Positions 8,174 through 16,600 of a stretch of 64,000 nucleotides of DNA are shown in pieces. The stretch is from Chloroflexota bacterium (GTDB lineage: Bacteria > Chloroflexota > Anaerolineae > Anaerolineales > Villigracilaceae). Position 1 is the stretch's first letter. Every line of letters begins with the position of its first letter. A model generated the notes under the pieces. It saw nothing but the letters and a program-made list of their open reading frames with translations. It was not told the DNA's origin and made no database searches. The position numbers and the translations under genes were made by a program. The stretch is from positions 1 to 64,000 of the forward strand of contig JACRBI010000047.1 in assembly GCA_016234495.1 (NCBI GenBank), in the 5' to 3' direction.

Positions 8174-8878
8174 ATGACCATGCCTGATTTTTCAATAACA
8201 GCTCAAAATACCCCCCGCGTTTTTGTCGTCTGTGACCAGGATGCGACTGCACCCATTTGGGGCTACATCATCCGCGACAAGGGGCTGGTCGCAATTCTTG
8301 AAACCTCCGTCCAGCGCGCCATGAACCGTTCGGTCGAAGAAATTCCCGACCTGATCGTGATCGATGTAAATGCATCACACGCACAGCGCATGGAGTTATG
8401 TCGTCAGTTCCGTTCCCTGAGCGCCAGCCCCATTCTGCTGTTTCTGCCAAGCAATAATGAATCCGAAATACTCGAAGCGTATCAAAACGGCGTGGACGAG
8501 TGTGTGATCAAGCCGATCAGCCCCGCAATTTTTCTTGCCAAGATCATTGCCTGGTCACGCCGCAGTTGGAAAGATGCGACACCTCCCCGTCAGACAGGCC
8601 GCCTGCGCCTCGATCCGTCTCACCGTTCAGCGGTCGGGTCGAATAACCTCGAGATCAAATTAACCAACCTTGAGTTTCGCCTCCTGCACCTGTTGATGAG
8701 CCGCCCCGGTTATGTTTTCCCCGCTGAAGACATCATTCAAACCGTCTGGGGCGCCGAGGGCGATATTGTCCTTTTGAAAAATGTCGTTTACCGCCTGCGA
8801 AAAAAATTGGAAAAGGTAACCAGGGAAAAACACTTCATCAAGACCTGGCCCGGCGGCTATAGTTTTTTGGAGGATTAA
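8174..8878 (+). CDS. OmpR-type response regulator
   Basis: A 234-residue cytoplasmic DNA-binding regulator. Residues about 14-130 form a receiver: acidic residues D21/D23, phosphoacceptor D64 in LIVIDVNA, and K113 in VIKPIS. Residues about 140-232 form a winged-helix output domain (LEFRLLHLLMSRPG, VWGAEGDIVLLKNVVYRLRKKL, TWPGGYSFLE). No histidine kinase is adjacent, so its partner is elsewhere. It sits between two minus-strand SUMF1-fold lipoprotein genes and converges on the second, so it is monocistronic. ATG codons occur at 8174 and 8180; no good ribosome site separates them. Confidence 0.9.
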   Translation: MTMPDFSITAQNTPRVFVVCDQDATAPIWGYIIRDKGLVAILETSVQRAMNRSVEEIPDLIVIDVNASHAQRMELCRQFRSLSASPILLFLPSNNESEILEAYQNGVDECVIKPISPAIFLAKIIAWSRRSWKDATPPRQTGRLRLDPSHRSAVGSNNLEIKLTNLEFRLLHLLMSRPGYVFPAEDIIQTVWGAEGDIVLLKNVVYRLRKKLEKVTREKHFIKTWPGGYSFLED

Positions 8879-8912
8879 GAACCGCTCCATTTTAACTGCG
8901 GCCTGTTCCTGT

Positions 8913-9866
8913 TCAATGATCAGCCGCGCATCTGAAGCCGATATGCACCGAACCGCGGCCGTAGTATTCCTCCGCGAGCGGTGGCGCAAATGGATTTGGC
9001 CCGACTTCATATCCGCGATTCGCGAGCCGTAAATTTAATAACGTGTCTTGAAACGAACCGCCGCGGATAACCCGCAAATGAGTGCCAATATCGTCTTCCG
9101 GACCAGGCGGGTTTTCCAGCGGGGACGATGCGTAATAATACGCCTTGTAATAATCCGAAACCCATTCCCACACATTGCCAGCCATATCCAATGCCCCAAA
9201 CGGACTCATGCCATCAGCGTATGAACCCACACGCGAAGTGTCGCCGACGCTGTTCCCCGAGTTGGAGTTGTTTGCATTCGGCGGCTCATCACCCCATGGG
9301 AATGTGCGCATGTCATCGCCGCGCGCGGCACGTTCCCATTCCGCTTCGGTGGGCAGGCGCCGCCCCGCCCATTGACAATATGTGTTCGCGTCAAGCCATG
9401 CGACATGGATAACAGGATAATCACTGAATTCCGGGCTGCCAAAATAATCAAAGCGAAGATTTGAATTAAGTTTTACCGGCGGCCTGCACGAACCCGCATT
9501 GACGCATAAGCTGTACATGCCGTTGGTTACTTCCACCTGGTCGATCCAGAACGCATTGAGCTTTACCTGATGCGCTGGTATTTCGTCACTGTCACGCAGG
9601 ATGTCCAACCCACCCATGGTTAATATCCCAGCCGGGACAAAGAGTTGAGTCATCCCATCGGCGGGCGATACTTTCACGGTCACAGGTTCGGAAGTGGCTG
9701 TTGGCACTGGCGTATTTTCCGGCGTTGGCGTGGATGGAATTTGAGTTGGCGCGGGCGTGCCGGTTGGGAGCGGCGTGTTCGTCGAAGGTGGAAGCGTTGT
9801 GCTTGCGCCTTGACAGGCCGTGAGAAAAAAAATGGCAAGGATGCGGGCGGTGATGAATTTTTTCAT
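8913..9866 (-). CDS. SUMF1/FGE-fold lipoprotein, paralog 2
   Basis: A 317-residue paralog of the protein at 7053-7991. It has a lipobox (FLTAC, Cys18), a Thr/Pro linker to about residue 68 and a SUMF1-fold domain with VPAGILTMGG, DQVEVTNGMYSLC, WAGRRLPTEAEWERAARGDD, FPWGDE, GNVWEWVSDYY, RVIRGGSF and GFRCAADH. As in paralog 1 the copper-site cysteines near the C-terminus are missing. It starts five bases after the stop of the C39-like peptidase gene, so the two should be cotranscribed and both products act outside the membrane. Confidence 0.88.
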   Translation of the reverse strand: MKKFITARILAIFFLTACQGASTTLPPSTNTPLPTGTPAPTQIPSTPTPENTPVPTATSEPVTVKVSPADGMTQLFVPAGILTMGGLDILRDSDEIPAHQVKLNAFWIDQVEVTNGMYSLCVNAGSCRPPVKLNSNLRFDYFGSPEFSDYPVIHVAWLDANTYCQWAGRRLPTEAEWERAARGDDMRTFPWGDEPPNANNSNSGNSVGDTSRVGSYADGMSPFGALDMAGNVWEWVSDYYKAYYYASSPLENPPGPEDDIGTHLRVIRGGSFQDTLLNLRLANRGYEVGPNPFAPPLAEEYYGRGSVHIGFRCAADH

Positions 9867-9871
9867 GGGGA

Positions 9872-11098
9872 TTATTGAATCAAGTCGATCGCTTTCTGCG
9901 CCTGATCTTCATAAAAATTCGGGTTGATATTGGCTGCCTTTTGCCATGCCTTCAACGCGCCAGCATTATCGCCATCTCGATATAATCCAAAGCCATACCA
10001 TAGCCAGGCTTCTTCCGACATTTCTGTGACGCCTCTCGCGTAATCAGTGAGCACAAGCAGGTCTTCGTTTCGGCCGGAGTGGAAGTAGGCAAGGAATGGA
10101 CCGAACTGATAGCGGAACATTCGCAGCGGCAGGCCGATCTCACGCGCCTTGTCGTAGGCGAGCGCGGCTTCGTCGTAGCGGTCAAAGTAGACAAGGTTGC
10201 TGCCGAGATTGAACCATGCAAATGCGTCGGTTGGGTTCTTGGCTGAGTCTGCCTGGGAGGCGGTCAATGCATTTTGCCGATTCAGGTCCGGGTCCCAGTT
10301 GGATGCGAGCAGGGTCTTCATCTCCTCTTCAAATTCCGGGAAGTACATCACGAGATATAAATTGTTGAACGGCTTCCATTCCTCTTCGAGTTTGGAATAT
10401 GTGATCTTTAAATCTGCGCCGTGGTAGGAATCCTGAATGGTGAATGTTTGCGTGCTGTCGTCGTAACCTGTCAACAAAAGATAATGCGCCGCCCAAAGAT
10501 CATCTGTCGGGCCGAGCGCGTCGTTGGGGTCAAGTGATGTGACGCTTTCCACGATGACGGGATAATTTGCTGCGATCAGCCGCTTGAGCAAGTCAATGCT
10601 GCCGCCGACGCGGTATTCAAGGTTGAGCCAGCCGGCCTGTGTGCGGACGTAATAGCGCAGTTCCTCAGGGTTGACATTGCGGTCGCCTGTGACGGGTTTT
10701 ATCAGATCAGAGATATTTGCCTGATTGCCCTCCCAGCCGTACATGTGCAGAGCCATTGAAAGTGTGGCGGGACCGCAATTATTTGGCGTTTGTTTTTCAT
10801 ATTCAGGTGAGGCGATGGATGCCTGCGCGGGCAGGGGGGGGAGGGTGGCGGTCGCTGTTACAGTTGGCGGAGTGTTGGCTGCGAGGGTCGGTGTGTGGAC
10901 ATTCGTTGTGGGCTGCGCCGTGACCGGCAGTGCTGTCGGCACAGGTCCCGGCGGATTGATGGTATTTTTTAAGTAGATCGTAAATTTTTCCACGCGCCAC
11001 GCAACCGCCGCTTTGACTCTTGGAATCTGGTAAATCAGAATCGCCGCCGCCAGTAAAACGGCCAGTGCGATGAGTATGGTTCTTGTTTGTTTCGACAT
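9872..11098 (-). CDS. Membrane-anchored C39-like peptidase with TPR repeats
   Basis: A 408-residue protein. One N-terminal membrane segment (about 8-24) is followed by a Thr/Pro linker (about 50-95), a C39-type papain-fold domain (about 96-245) and TPR-like helices (about 270-405). The expected cysteine is C108 in TPNNCGPATLSMALHMYGW, and the histidine is in WAAHYLLLTGYD, about 95 residues later, with D in IQDSYHG. The fold cleaves peptides, often leader peptides, but this version lacks an ABC exporter and likely works outside the cell. It leads the two-gene unit with the downstream SUMF1-fold lipoprotein. Confidence 0.82.
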   Translation of the reverse strand: MSKQTRTILIALAVLLAAAILIYQIPRVKAAVAWRVEKFTIYLKNTINPPGPVPTALPVTAQPTTNVHTPTLAANTPPTVTATATLPPLPAQASIASPEYEKQTPNNCGPATLSMALHMYGWEGNQANISDLIKPVTGDRNVNPEELRYYVRTQAGWLNLEYRVGGSIDLLKRLIAANYPVIVESVTSLDPNDALGPTDDLWAAHYLLLTGYDDSTQTFTIQDSYHGADLKITYSKLEEEWKPFNNLYLVMYFPEFEEEMKTLLASNWDPDLNRQNALTASQADSAKNPTDAFAWFNLGSNLVYFDRYDEAALAYDKAREIGLPLRMFRYQFGPFLAYFHSGRNEDLLVLTDYARGVTEMSEEAWLWYGFGLYRDGDNAGALKAWQKAANINPNFYEDQAQKAIDLIQ

Positions 11099-11204
11099 GG
11101 GCGAGAGTCTACCATGCGATTATGAAAGGGATTTAAGATACAGCGGGTTCACCCCGCCCGTGAGCCTATGGTTGTAGCAAAGTCGCTTGACAAAAATCTT
11201 TTCA

Positions 11205-11282
11205 GTACACGGATTGCACGGACGCCACGGAAAGAGCAGAAAAATAAAACAAAAATCCGTCCAATCCGTGAGTTCCGTGTAC
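11205..11282. repeat. Interspersed inverted repeat, CACGGATT family
   Basis: GTACACGGATTGCACGGA on the left is mirrored by TCCGTCCAATCCGTG and CCGTGTAC on the right. It occupies the gap 11099-11376, where nothing else is visible apart from the start region of the flavin reductase. Confidence 0.75.
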
Positions 11283-11376
11283 AAAGAATACGTTCTTCCG
11301 GGCTTTGCCACAGTCCTGCCCGTAATCCTTTTTTTGTCTTGACGCTTCACTCCCTCACAATTATGATGAATTCACA

Positions 11377-11886
11377 ATGGAGAACCAAATTGTTATGACC
11401 CTTGATTCTGAAAATTTACGCGCGGCGATGCGCTCCTGGTCTGCGGGCGTGACCGTCGTGACGGCTGTGCATGAAGGCATAAAACACGGCATGACCGTGA
11501 ACTCGTTTACGTCCATTTCGCTGGAGCCGGCGCTGGTGACGATCTCGCTGCAGAAAACTTCGCGCACGCATGAAATTCTTGGCAAGGCGCGCGCGTTTGG
11601 GCTGACCATGCTTTCGAGCGAGCAAACAAAAATTTCGGATATTTTTGCGGGACGTGTGCCTGAAACCGAAGACCGATTTGCCGGCCTGCAAACGGAGACT
11701 TTGATCACCGGCGCTCCGTTGATCACGGGCGGGCTGGCCTGGCTCGATTGCCGCGTGGTCGAAACATTCAACGCGGGCATGAATACCTTGTTCATCGCGG
11801 AGGTGCTCACGGTGCGCAGTTCAGATGATGGCCTGCCGTTGATCTACCACAATCGCAAGTATTGGGGATTGTCTGAGTTGAAATAG
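11377..11886 (+). CDS. Flavin reductase-like, FMN-binding split-barrel protein
   Basis: A 169-residue cytoplasmic protein of the flavin reductase-like family, which binds FMN and often supplies reduced flavin to an oxygenase. Features: RSWSAGVTVVTA at the N-terminus, HGMTVNSFTSISLEPALVTISL for FMN phosphate contacts, GAPLITGGLAWLDCRV, and the final YHNRKYWGL. Length and motifs match the family (150-180 residues). An internal ATG seven codons in is an alternative start. No oxygenase gene is nearby, so the substrate partner is unknown. It precedes the AMMECR1 gene by 34 bases with a short palindrome between. Confidence 0.88.
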   Translation: MENQIVMTLDSENLRAAMRSWSAGVTVVTAVHEGIKHGMTVNSFTSISLEPALVTISLQKTSRTHEILGKARAFGLTMLSSEQTKISDIFAGRVPETEDRFAGLQTETLITGAPLITGGLAWLDCRVVETFNAGMNTLFIAEVLTVRSSDDGLPLIYHNRKYWGLSELK

Positions 11887-11908
11887 GTCGCGTTTCAAAC
11901 GCGACCTA
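11884..11908. repeat. 25-base palindrome between flavin reductase and AMMECR1
   Basis: TAGGTCGCGTTT and AAACGCGACCTA face each other with one base between. There is no T-run, so it looks like a repetitive palindrome rather than a terminator; it overlaps the flavin reductase stop codon. Confidence 0.65.
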
Positions 11909-11920
11909 CCGGAGGGCGCC

Positions 11921-12499
11921 ATGACCGATCAACTGACTGATGAAGAGAAGCAAATTCTTTTGCATCTGGCACGCGAGGCAATGGATAACAAAGTGAGGGG
12001 CATGAAACTGCCCGCGCTGGATTTGAATTCGCTCACGCCGCGTTTGTGTGAGAACGGCGCTTCCTTTGTTACGCTCACCATCAACGATGAATTGCGCGGA
12101 TGTATCGGCGCGCTCGAAGCCTATCAACCGCTGGCAGAGGATGTGCGCGAACATGCCATCGCCGCAGCGCTCGAAGACCCGCGATTCCGTCCCGTAGTTG
12201 AAAGCGAATTAAACAGGATCAGGCTTGAGGTGTCGAGGTTGACCGCTCCCCGGCTGCTGGAATATTCCTCGAGTGATGACCTGTTGCAGAAGCTGAATCC
12301 GCATGTGGACGGAGTCATCCTCAAAGATGGGCGGCGGCGCGCAACCTTCCTGCCGCAGGTTTGGGAGAAGATTCCGAACCCGTCCGATTTTCTTAATCAC
12401 CTGTGCGGGAAGATGGGCGCAAGAGCAAGTTTGTGGCGCGACGCGAAGTTGCAGGTTTATGTTTATCAGGTCGAAGAATTTCATGAAGTGAAAAAATAA
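11921..12499 (+). CDS. AMMECR1-domain protein (AmmeMemoRadiSam protein A)
   Basis: A 192-residue AMMECR1-family protein. The signature LRGCIGALEAYQPLAEDV with the invariant RGCIG loop is present, with HAIAAALEDPRF and VDGVILKDGRRRATFLPQVW further on. In bacteria the family often accompanies a MEMO protein and a radical-SAM enzyme, but neither is next to it here. Molecular function is not settled. GGAGG precedes the ATG by seven bases. It may be cotranscribed with the flavin reductase. Confidence 0.9.
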   Translation: MTDQLTDEEKQILLHLAREAMDNKVRGMKLPALDLNSLTPRLCENGASFVTLTINDELRGCIGALEAYQPLAEDVREHAIAAALEDPRFRPVVESELNRIRLEVSRLTAPRLLEYSSSDDLLQKLNPHVDGVILKDGRRRATFLPQVWEKIPNPSDFLNHLCGKMGARASLWRDAKLQVYVYQVEEFHEVKK

Positions 12500-12527
12500 T
12501 TTAGAAGACAAGCGGTAAAATATAAAC

Positions 12528-14342
12528 ATGGCCGACCTTTCTCCAGAAGATAGAACAATTGAAACAATGTTCCAGGATGCAGTGAACGCCTTGCGGAGCG
12601 GCGATAAACCGCGCGCCAAGGAACTGCTCACACTGCTGCTTAAAGCGGATCAGAATAATTCCACCTATTGGGTCTGGTTGAGCGCCGCGGTGGATAACAC
12701 CAAAGAGCGCATTTACTGCCTGCAAACAGCGCTCAAACTTGACCCTGGAAATGGTACGGCGAAACGGGGTTTGGTCTTGCTTGGGGCATTGCCCCCCGAC
12801 GAAAGCATTCAGCCGTTTTCTGTAAATCGCCCGCGCGCGTGGGAGGAAAAACTTCTGCTCGCGAATGAGAAGCCCAAAGAGAAGGGTTTTCGGGCTGTCT
12901 TAAAGAGTCCCGTTACGCGGTTGTTCAGCGTGCTGATTATTTTTGCGGGGCTGGCTTCGGCAGTACTATTTGGTTTTGTCCTGCCACGCCAGTCAACGGT
13001 CATTCCCACGCAGACCAATACACCCGGGCCTTCACCCACTTTTACCGGAACGCCGACCATCTTTGGCGCAACAGCTGCGCCGACCAAATCTTTTGCCGGC
13101 CCGACGCCGTTGTGGATGCTGCTACCGCAGACGTATACGCCCACGCCTTTTTATGTCAACACGCCGCGCGCGCTGGATTCAAGAGATCAGTTCCGCATTG
13201 CGCTGCAAGCCTATTCCGCTGGTGACTGGGATGCGTTCATCACCAATATGGAGTTGATCATCCCGATCGAGCCGGCCTCTGCGGATATTTATTACTACAT
13301 CGGCGAAGCCTATCGCTTTCAAGGGCAGGCCAGCAATGCCTTGAAAGCCTACAACGACGCCTTGAAAATTGACCCGGACTTTGGTCCGCCGTACCTTGGG
13401 CTGGCGCGGGCGCGTCTGCTGGCCGAGCCGAATTTAAATGTCGAAGACCTGTTCGATGAGGCTATTGCCCGCGACCCGAATTTTGGTGAGGTGTACCTGG
13501 AACGCGCGCGTTATTTTATTTTGCACAATGACCCCAAGTCTGCGATTGTTGATCTCGAACAGGCTGACAGGTTGATGCCCAATTCCGCCGATGTTTACAT
13601 GGCATATGCCAATGCCTACCTTGCATTGGACAACAAGGAGAGCGCGCTCGAAGCGGCGGAAAAAGCCTACTCGCTGGATATTACAGTCATCCCGGTTTAT
13701 AAATTGTTGGGCGACCTGTACATTGAAAATGGACAATATTCAAAAGCGGTTGAGGCGCTCGAAGTGTACGTCCTGTATAACGACACAGATTCCCTGTCGC
13801 TGGCGATGCTGGGACAGGCGTACTTTGAGATCGGAGATTTCAAGTCGGCGTTGTTGAATCTCGACAAGGCGATGACGCTCAACCGGACTGGCTTGAATAG
13901 ATATTATTATTACCGTGGACTTGCCAACCTTGAATTAAAGAACATTGACCAGGCCGTGTCGGATCTGGAATTGGCGCTCGAAGCAGATAAGACATCCTTC
14001 GACATCAATCTCGGTCTGGTGCGCGGATACTATATTCAGGAAAAATTCGGCAGCGCTTTTCTGAAGGTGGAAGTGCTCAATTCGCTGGCAGAGACTGACC
14101 AACAGGTTGCGCTCATGTATTACTGGCGCGCATTGATTCAGGAACAGCGCGGCGAGGTAAAGGATGCGCTTAAGAATTGGAAGGCGCTCTACGCCATGAA
14201 AGCCGATGCAATGACGACGGAAATGCGCGCCGATGCGGAACTACACCTGCGGACCATCATCACGCCGACCAATACACCGAAGGTCAGCCCGACGCCCTCA
14301 CGCACTCCCACGCGAATGCCGACGAATGTGGTGACGCCGTAA
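12528..14342 (+). CDS. Membrane-anchored TPR-repeat protein
   Basis: A 604-residue protein. Residues 1-90 form a cytoplasmic helical repeat (DAVNALRSGDKPRAKELL, TALKLDPGNGTAKRGL). One membrane segment (about 131-153) follows, then a Pro/Thr linker and a long series of TPR units (about 220-575) with signatures such as ADIYYYIGEAYRFQGQ and NALKAYNDALKIDPDF. The tail is Thr/Pro rich. The extracytoplasmic TPR array suggests a scaffold for protein contacts. TAAAAT (12516-12521) lies six bases before the ATG with no ribosome site, so the mRNA may be leaderless. Partners are unknown. Confidence 0.85.
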   Translation: MADLSPEDRTIETMFQDAVNALRSGDKPRAKELLTLLLKADQNNSTYWVWLSAAVDNTKERIYCLQTALKLDPGNGTAKRGLVLLGALPPDESIQPFSVNRPRAWEEKLLLANEKPKEKGFRAVLKSPVTRLFSVLIIFAGLASAVLFGFVLPRQSTVIPTQTNTPGPSPTFTGTPTIFGATAAPTKSFAGPTPLWMLLPQTYTPTPFYVNTPRALDSRDQFRIALQAYSAGDWDAFITNMELIIPIEPASADIYYYIGEAYRFQGQASNALKAYNDALKIDPDFGPPYLGLARARLLAEPNLNVEDLFDEAIARDPNFGEVYLERARYFILHNDPKSAIVDLEQADRLMPNSADVYMAYANAYLALDNKESALEAAEKAYSLDITVIPVYKLLGDLYIENGQYSKAVEALEVYVLYNDTDSLSLAMLGQAYFEIGDFKSALLNLDKAMTLNRTGLNRYYYYRGLANLELKNIDQAVSDLELALEADKTSFDINLGLVRGYYIQEKFGSAFLKVEVLNSLAETDQQVALMYYWRALIQEQRGEVKDALKNWKALYAMKADAMTTEMRADAELHLRTIITPTNTPKVSPTPSRTPTRMPTNVVTP

Positions 14343-14430
14343 GCAGGTAAACAAGGTGCTAGGTACATAGGTACACAAAAAGAGAGGCTGCTTGGATGGC
14401 AACCTCTCTTTTTATACATGCCTGCGTGTT
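14343..14430. repeat. Period-8 repeat arms around a terminator
   Basis: Left of the terminator stem the sequence reads in 8-mers resembling GGTANACA (GGTAAACA, AGGTGCTA, GGTACATA, GGTACACA). Right of it the complement gives AGTAAACA, CGCAGGCA and TGTATAAA. The unit matches the repeat at 40155-40234. Confidence 0.6.
14378..14414. terminator. Bidirectional terminator
   Basis: AAAAAGAGAGG and CCTCTCTTTTT enclose a 15-base loop. It serves the convergent TPR and DUF971 genes. Confidence 0.88.
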
Positions 14431-14445
14431 TACTTGTCTCCGAAT

Positions 14446-14796
14446 CTACGCCTTTACTCTTTTCCCGCGGCACTCGTCACACGGACATAATGCCCGCAGA
14501 TAATGCCAGTTGAATATGCCGTAGTCATGACCATCCTCCCAGACGATGGTCAGCGCGTAGGAGCCGACCGCCACCACATTGGATAACCTTGTGGAGAGCG
14601 AGTCTTCCATGATTTTTGTGAACACATCCTCGTCGGGTTCAGATTTCATGTTCTCGTGTCCGCCGCGGCAGGAAGCGCACGGACAGGCAGCGCGCAGCAA
14701 TCCGAACGGATAGTTGCTGGTGTGCCCATCGTCCCATGTGACGGTAAATTCACGTTTGCTTTTGTTGGCAGTTACGCCGGTTGCTTTTTCAGACAT
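14446..14796 (-). CDS. DUF971 family protein (gamma-butyrobetaine hydroxylase N-terminal-like)
   Basis: A 116-residue protein with two copies of the DUF971 pattern: FTVTWDDGHTSNYPFGLLRAACPCASC and LTIVWEDGHDYGIFNWHYLRALCPCDEC are the equivalent halves. Both keep W-x-D/E-G-H and C-P-C-x-x-C, so each may bind a metal; the single-domain relative fused to gamma-butyrobetaine hydroxylase binds zinc. The ATG at 14796 is chosen because GAGGA lies about eight bases upstream. A longer frame exists but would overlap the SH3 gene and lacks a ribosome site. Confidence 0.82.
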   Translation of the reverse strand: MSEKATGVTANKSKREFTVTWDDGHTSNYPFGLLRAACPCASCRGGHENMKSEPDEDVFTKIMEDSLSTRLSNVVAVGSYALTIVWEDGHDYGIFNWHYLRALCPCDECRGKRVKA

Positions 14797-14813
14797 TTTG
14801 TTCCTCATAATCA

Positions 14814-14876
14814 GGAGTCCAAAGTCTCCTGACTTTGGACTTGTATTGTATCCAACGTCGGGAGACGTTGGACTCC
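14814..14876. repeat. Double-hairpin palindromic repeat
   Basis: Two hairpins (AGTCCAAAGTC with GACTTTGGACT; TCCAACGTC with GACGTTGGA) sit inside an outer pair GGAGTCC/GGACTCC. There is no T-run, so a REP-like element is more likely than a terminator. Confidence 0.75.
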
Positions 14877-14878
14877 AG

Positions 14879-15352
14879 TTACGGTGATGGCACAACGGCC
14901 AGAAAATCGGCGGCAGACCAGCCAGCGCGGGTTTCGTCATACGGGGCGACGAGATACCACCAGGTATAACCGTCTGCCGTTTGCGGACCGTCCTTCACGA
15001 GGAAGACTTCCGCTTCTTCCCCGCGAAAAACTGTTTCTGAATTCAGACCGGGGGTTACGCGGATTCTTAATCCTTCACCTTCCGTGCCGTTGATTTGGAC
15101 GTAGCCGCCGATGCCGATAGTACCTGCCGCGAGGGTGGGGGTGGTCAATGGATCGTTGGTAGGCACGGCGGTGACGTTGGGCGTATGTGTCGGGGCGGGG
15201 ATCATCGTCAGGTCGGCAGGAGCAAACCCAACGTCAGGAGAGAAGCGCGGAGAAGTCCAGCCGATGATGATCAGGGTGACGATCAGCAAAATCCCGGCGA
15301 CGGCCAGAGCGCCGAGAATCACATAGCGGTTTAGATAAAGTCTTAAGTCCAT
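14879..15352 (-). CDS. Membrane-anchored SH3-like domain protein
   Basis: A 157-residue protein with one N-terminal membrane segment (about 10-32), a Thr/Pro linker (about 45-75) and a bacterial SH3 domain (about 80-155: GGYVQINGTEGEGLRIR, GYTWWYLVAP, GWSAADFL). SH3b domains often bind cell-wall peptides. Its start codon is four bases after the stop of the lipid kinase gene, so the two are probably cotranscribed. No catalytic domain is present. Confidence 0.83.
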   Translation of the reverse strand: MDLRLYLNRYVILGALAVAGILLIVTLIIIGWTSPRFSPDVGFAPADLTMIPAPTHTPNVTAVPTNDPLTTPTLAAGTIGIGGYVQINGTEGEGLRIRVTPGLNSETVFRGEEAEVFLVKDGPQTADGYTWWYLVAPYDETRAGWSAADFLAVVPSP

Positions 15353-15356
15353 TGTG

Positions 15357-16301
15357 TTATCTCTGCGGGTCTTTCAACAATTGTAAAGCATCCTTGGGCA
15401 TGAGCACTTTCAGCGCGCAGTGCAGCGTTTTGATCTCGGCCTGTTTTCCGCCGAGTGCGGGGTCGCCGTCCACTTGAATGGAGAAGGCCGCATCGGACTC
15501 GACGCGCGCATGGCGGAAGGGCAGCCGCCGTGCCTGATCGGATGTGAGATGGCGACCGGCGACGAGGTCAAAGAAATGACGCAACGCATCCGCGAGACTG
15601 TCGCCGCTTAAGAGCCACATGTCCATTTCGCCGTCATCGAGCAGAGCATTCGGTGAGATCAATGACATGCCGCCCGCGTAATGGCGGATGTTGGTTGCGA
15701 CTGCCACGAGATAATGTCCTTCGATAAATTCGCCGTCTGTCCACACGCGCAGGTCAAGCCCGTGCCAGAAGGTAGCTTCCCAAACGGTGGTTGCAAAAAA
15801 ATGTGGAACGGAAAGATGTTTGAAGAAACGCGGACGCGGTTCGAGTTTGTGAATGGTTTGTGCATCCAGCCCGACGCCGGCCCACAACAAAAACGGACGG
15901 TCATTGCAGAGTCCCACATCCACACGCTGCGGCTCGACATTCGCCAGCAGTTCCGCGTTCTCGCGCAGAGCCTTCCAGTTGAACCAGCTAAAGGGTTTTT
16001 GTCCCTGTTCAATTGCCCAGACGTTGGTCGTGCCGGCAGGTAGAACGGCCAGCGCGGTTTCGGTATTGATCAACCCGCTCGCCACCTGACCAACCGTCCC
16101 GTCGCCGCCGATGGCGAAGACCGCGTCATATTTTTCGCTGGCGGCCTGATGCGCCGTCTGCGTGGCATGGGTTCCACTTAATGTCTCGGCGATCTCCATG
16201 CTCCAGCCAGCGCTCTTCAGCGGATGAATGATTCCGCGCACAAAACGCCCCACGGGATAGCGCCCCGCGGTTGGGTTGTAGAGTAAAAGTCCCTTTCGCA
16301 T
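15357..16301 (-). CDS. Diacylglycerol kinase-family lipid kinase
   Basis: A 314-residue protein with the DAGK catalytic fold: YNPTAG near the N-terminus, the nucleotide motif AIGGDGTVGQ (GGDGT at 65-69), LPAGTTNVWA, and the C-terminal QVDGDPALGG. It phosphorylates a lipid such as diacylglycerol or a sphingoid-like alcohol at the membrane; the substrate cannot be read from sequence. A TATAAT lies only seven bases before the ATG (16314-16309), with no ribosome site, suggesting leaderless translation. The first 38 bases around this start are duplicated at 17146-17183. The SH3 gene follows by four bases. Confidence 0.9.
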   Translation of the reverse strand: MRKGLLLYNPTAGRYPVGRFVRGIIHPLKSAGWSMEIAETLSGTHATQTAHQAASEKYDAVFAIGGDGTVGQVASGLINTETALAVLPAGTTNVWAIEQGQKPFSWFNWKALRENAELLANVEPQRVDVGLCNDRPFLLWAGVGLDAQTIHKLEPRPRFFKHLSVPHFFATTVWEATFWHGLDLRVWTDGEFIEGHYLVAVATNIRHYAGGMSLISPNALLDDGEMDMWLLSGDSLADALRHFFDLVAGRHLTSDQARRLPFRHARVESDAAFSIQVDGDPALGGKQAEIKTLHCALKVLMPKDALQLLKDPQR

Positions 16302-16324
16302 GGCGAGGATTATACCTGAGGGGA
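16287..16324. repeat. 38-bp direct repeat, left copy (lipid kinase start)
   Basis: Identical to 17146-17183. It covers the first codons, the spacer and the TATAAT of the lipid kinase gene. The two copies bracket the VapBC-like module. Confidence 0.9.
16302..16314 (-). promoter_or_regulatory. -10 element for a probably leaderless lipid kinase mRNA
   Basis: TATAAT is followed by CCTCGCC and then the ATG. The space is too short for a ribosome site. The same layout occurs at 20453 and 28396. Confidence 0.6.
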
Positions 16325-16375
16325 ATTTTGCTCTGGGAAATTAAAGTATAATCATTGATGCAGAGGTAACTTATT

Positions 16376-16600
16376 ATGGAACAGATCACAATTCAAGTTC
16401 GAAACCGCCGCAAGGCGCGCGCTTTGAGAACCTTCCTCAAGTCATTGGATTATGTTGAAAAGGTCACCATTGCGAATATGAAAATTCCGTTGAAGGCTCA
16501 AGCCAAAAAAGCGGACTTCTTTGCCTCGGCTGGCATCTGGTCGAAGCGGGAGATTACGCTGGACAGCCTGCGTTCGTCCGCGTGGCCGAGGCGAATGTGA
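16376..16600 (+). CDS. VapB-like antitoxin candidate
   Basis: A 74-residue protein before a PIN-domain toxin gene. It starts with a short strand-like stretch and a helix (ITIQVRNRRKARALRTFLKSL), and its C-terminal part could wrap the toxin. It does not match a named antitoxin fold by eye; the assignment rests on size and position. Its stop TGA overlaps the likely GTG start of the toxin (GTGA at 16597-16600), typical translational coupling. AGAGG precedes the ATG. A TATAAT at 16347-16352 may be the promoter. Confidence 0.6.
   Translation: MEQITIQVRNRRKARALRTFLKSLDYVEKVTIANMKIPLKAQAKKADFFASAGIWSKREITLDSLRSSAWPRRM

Noticed and set aside
11884-11908. Palindrome as a terminator between flavin reductase and AMMECR1
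   Set aside because: No T-run follows and the spacing to the next ribosome site is short, so cotranscription remains possible.
14797-14940. Longer start for the DUF971 gene
   Set aside because: It would overlap the SH3 gene and read through the double-hairpin repeat; the ATG at 14796 has a ribosome site.
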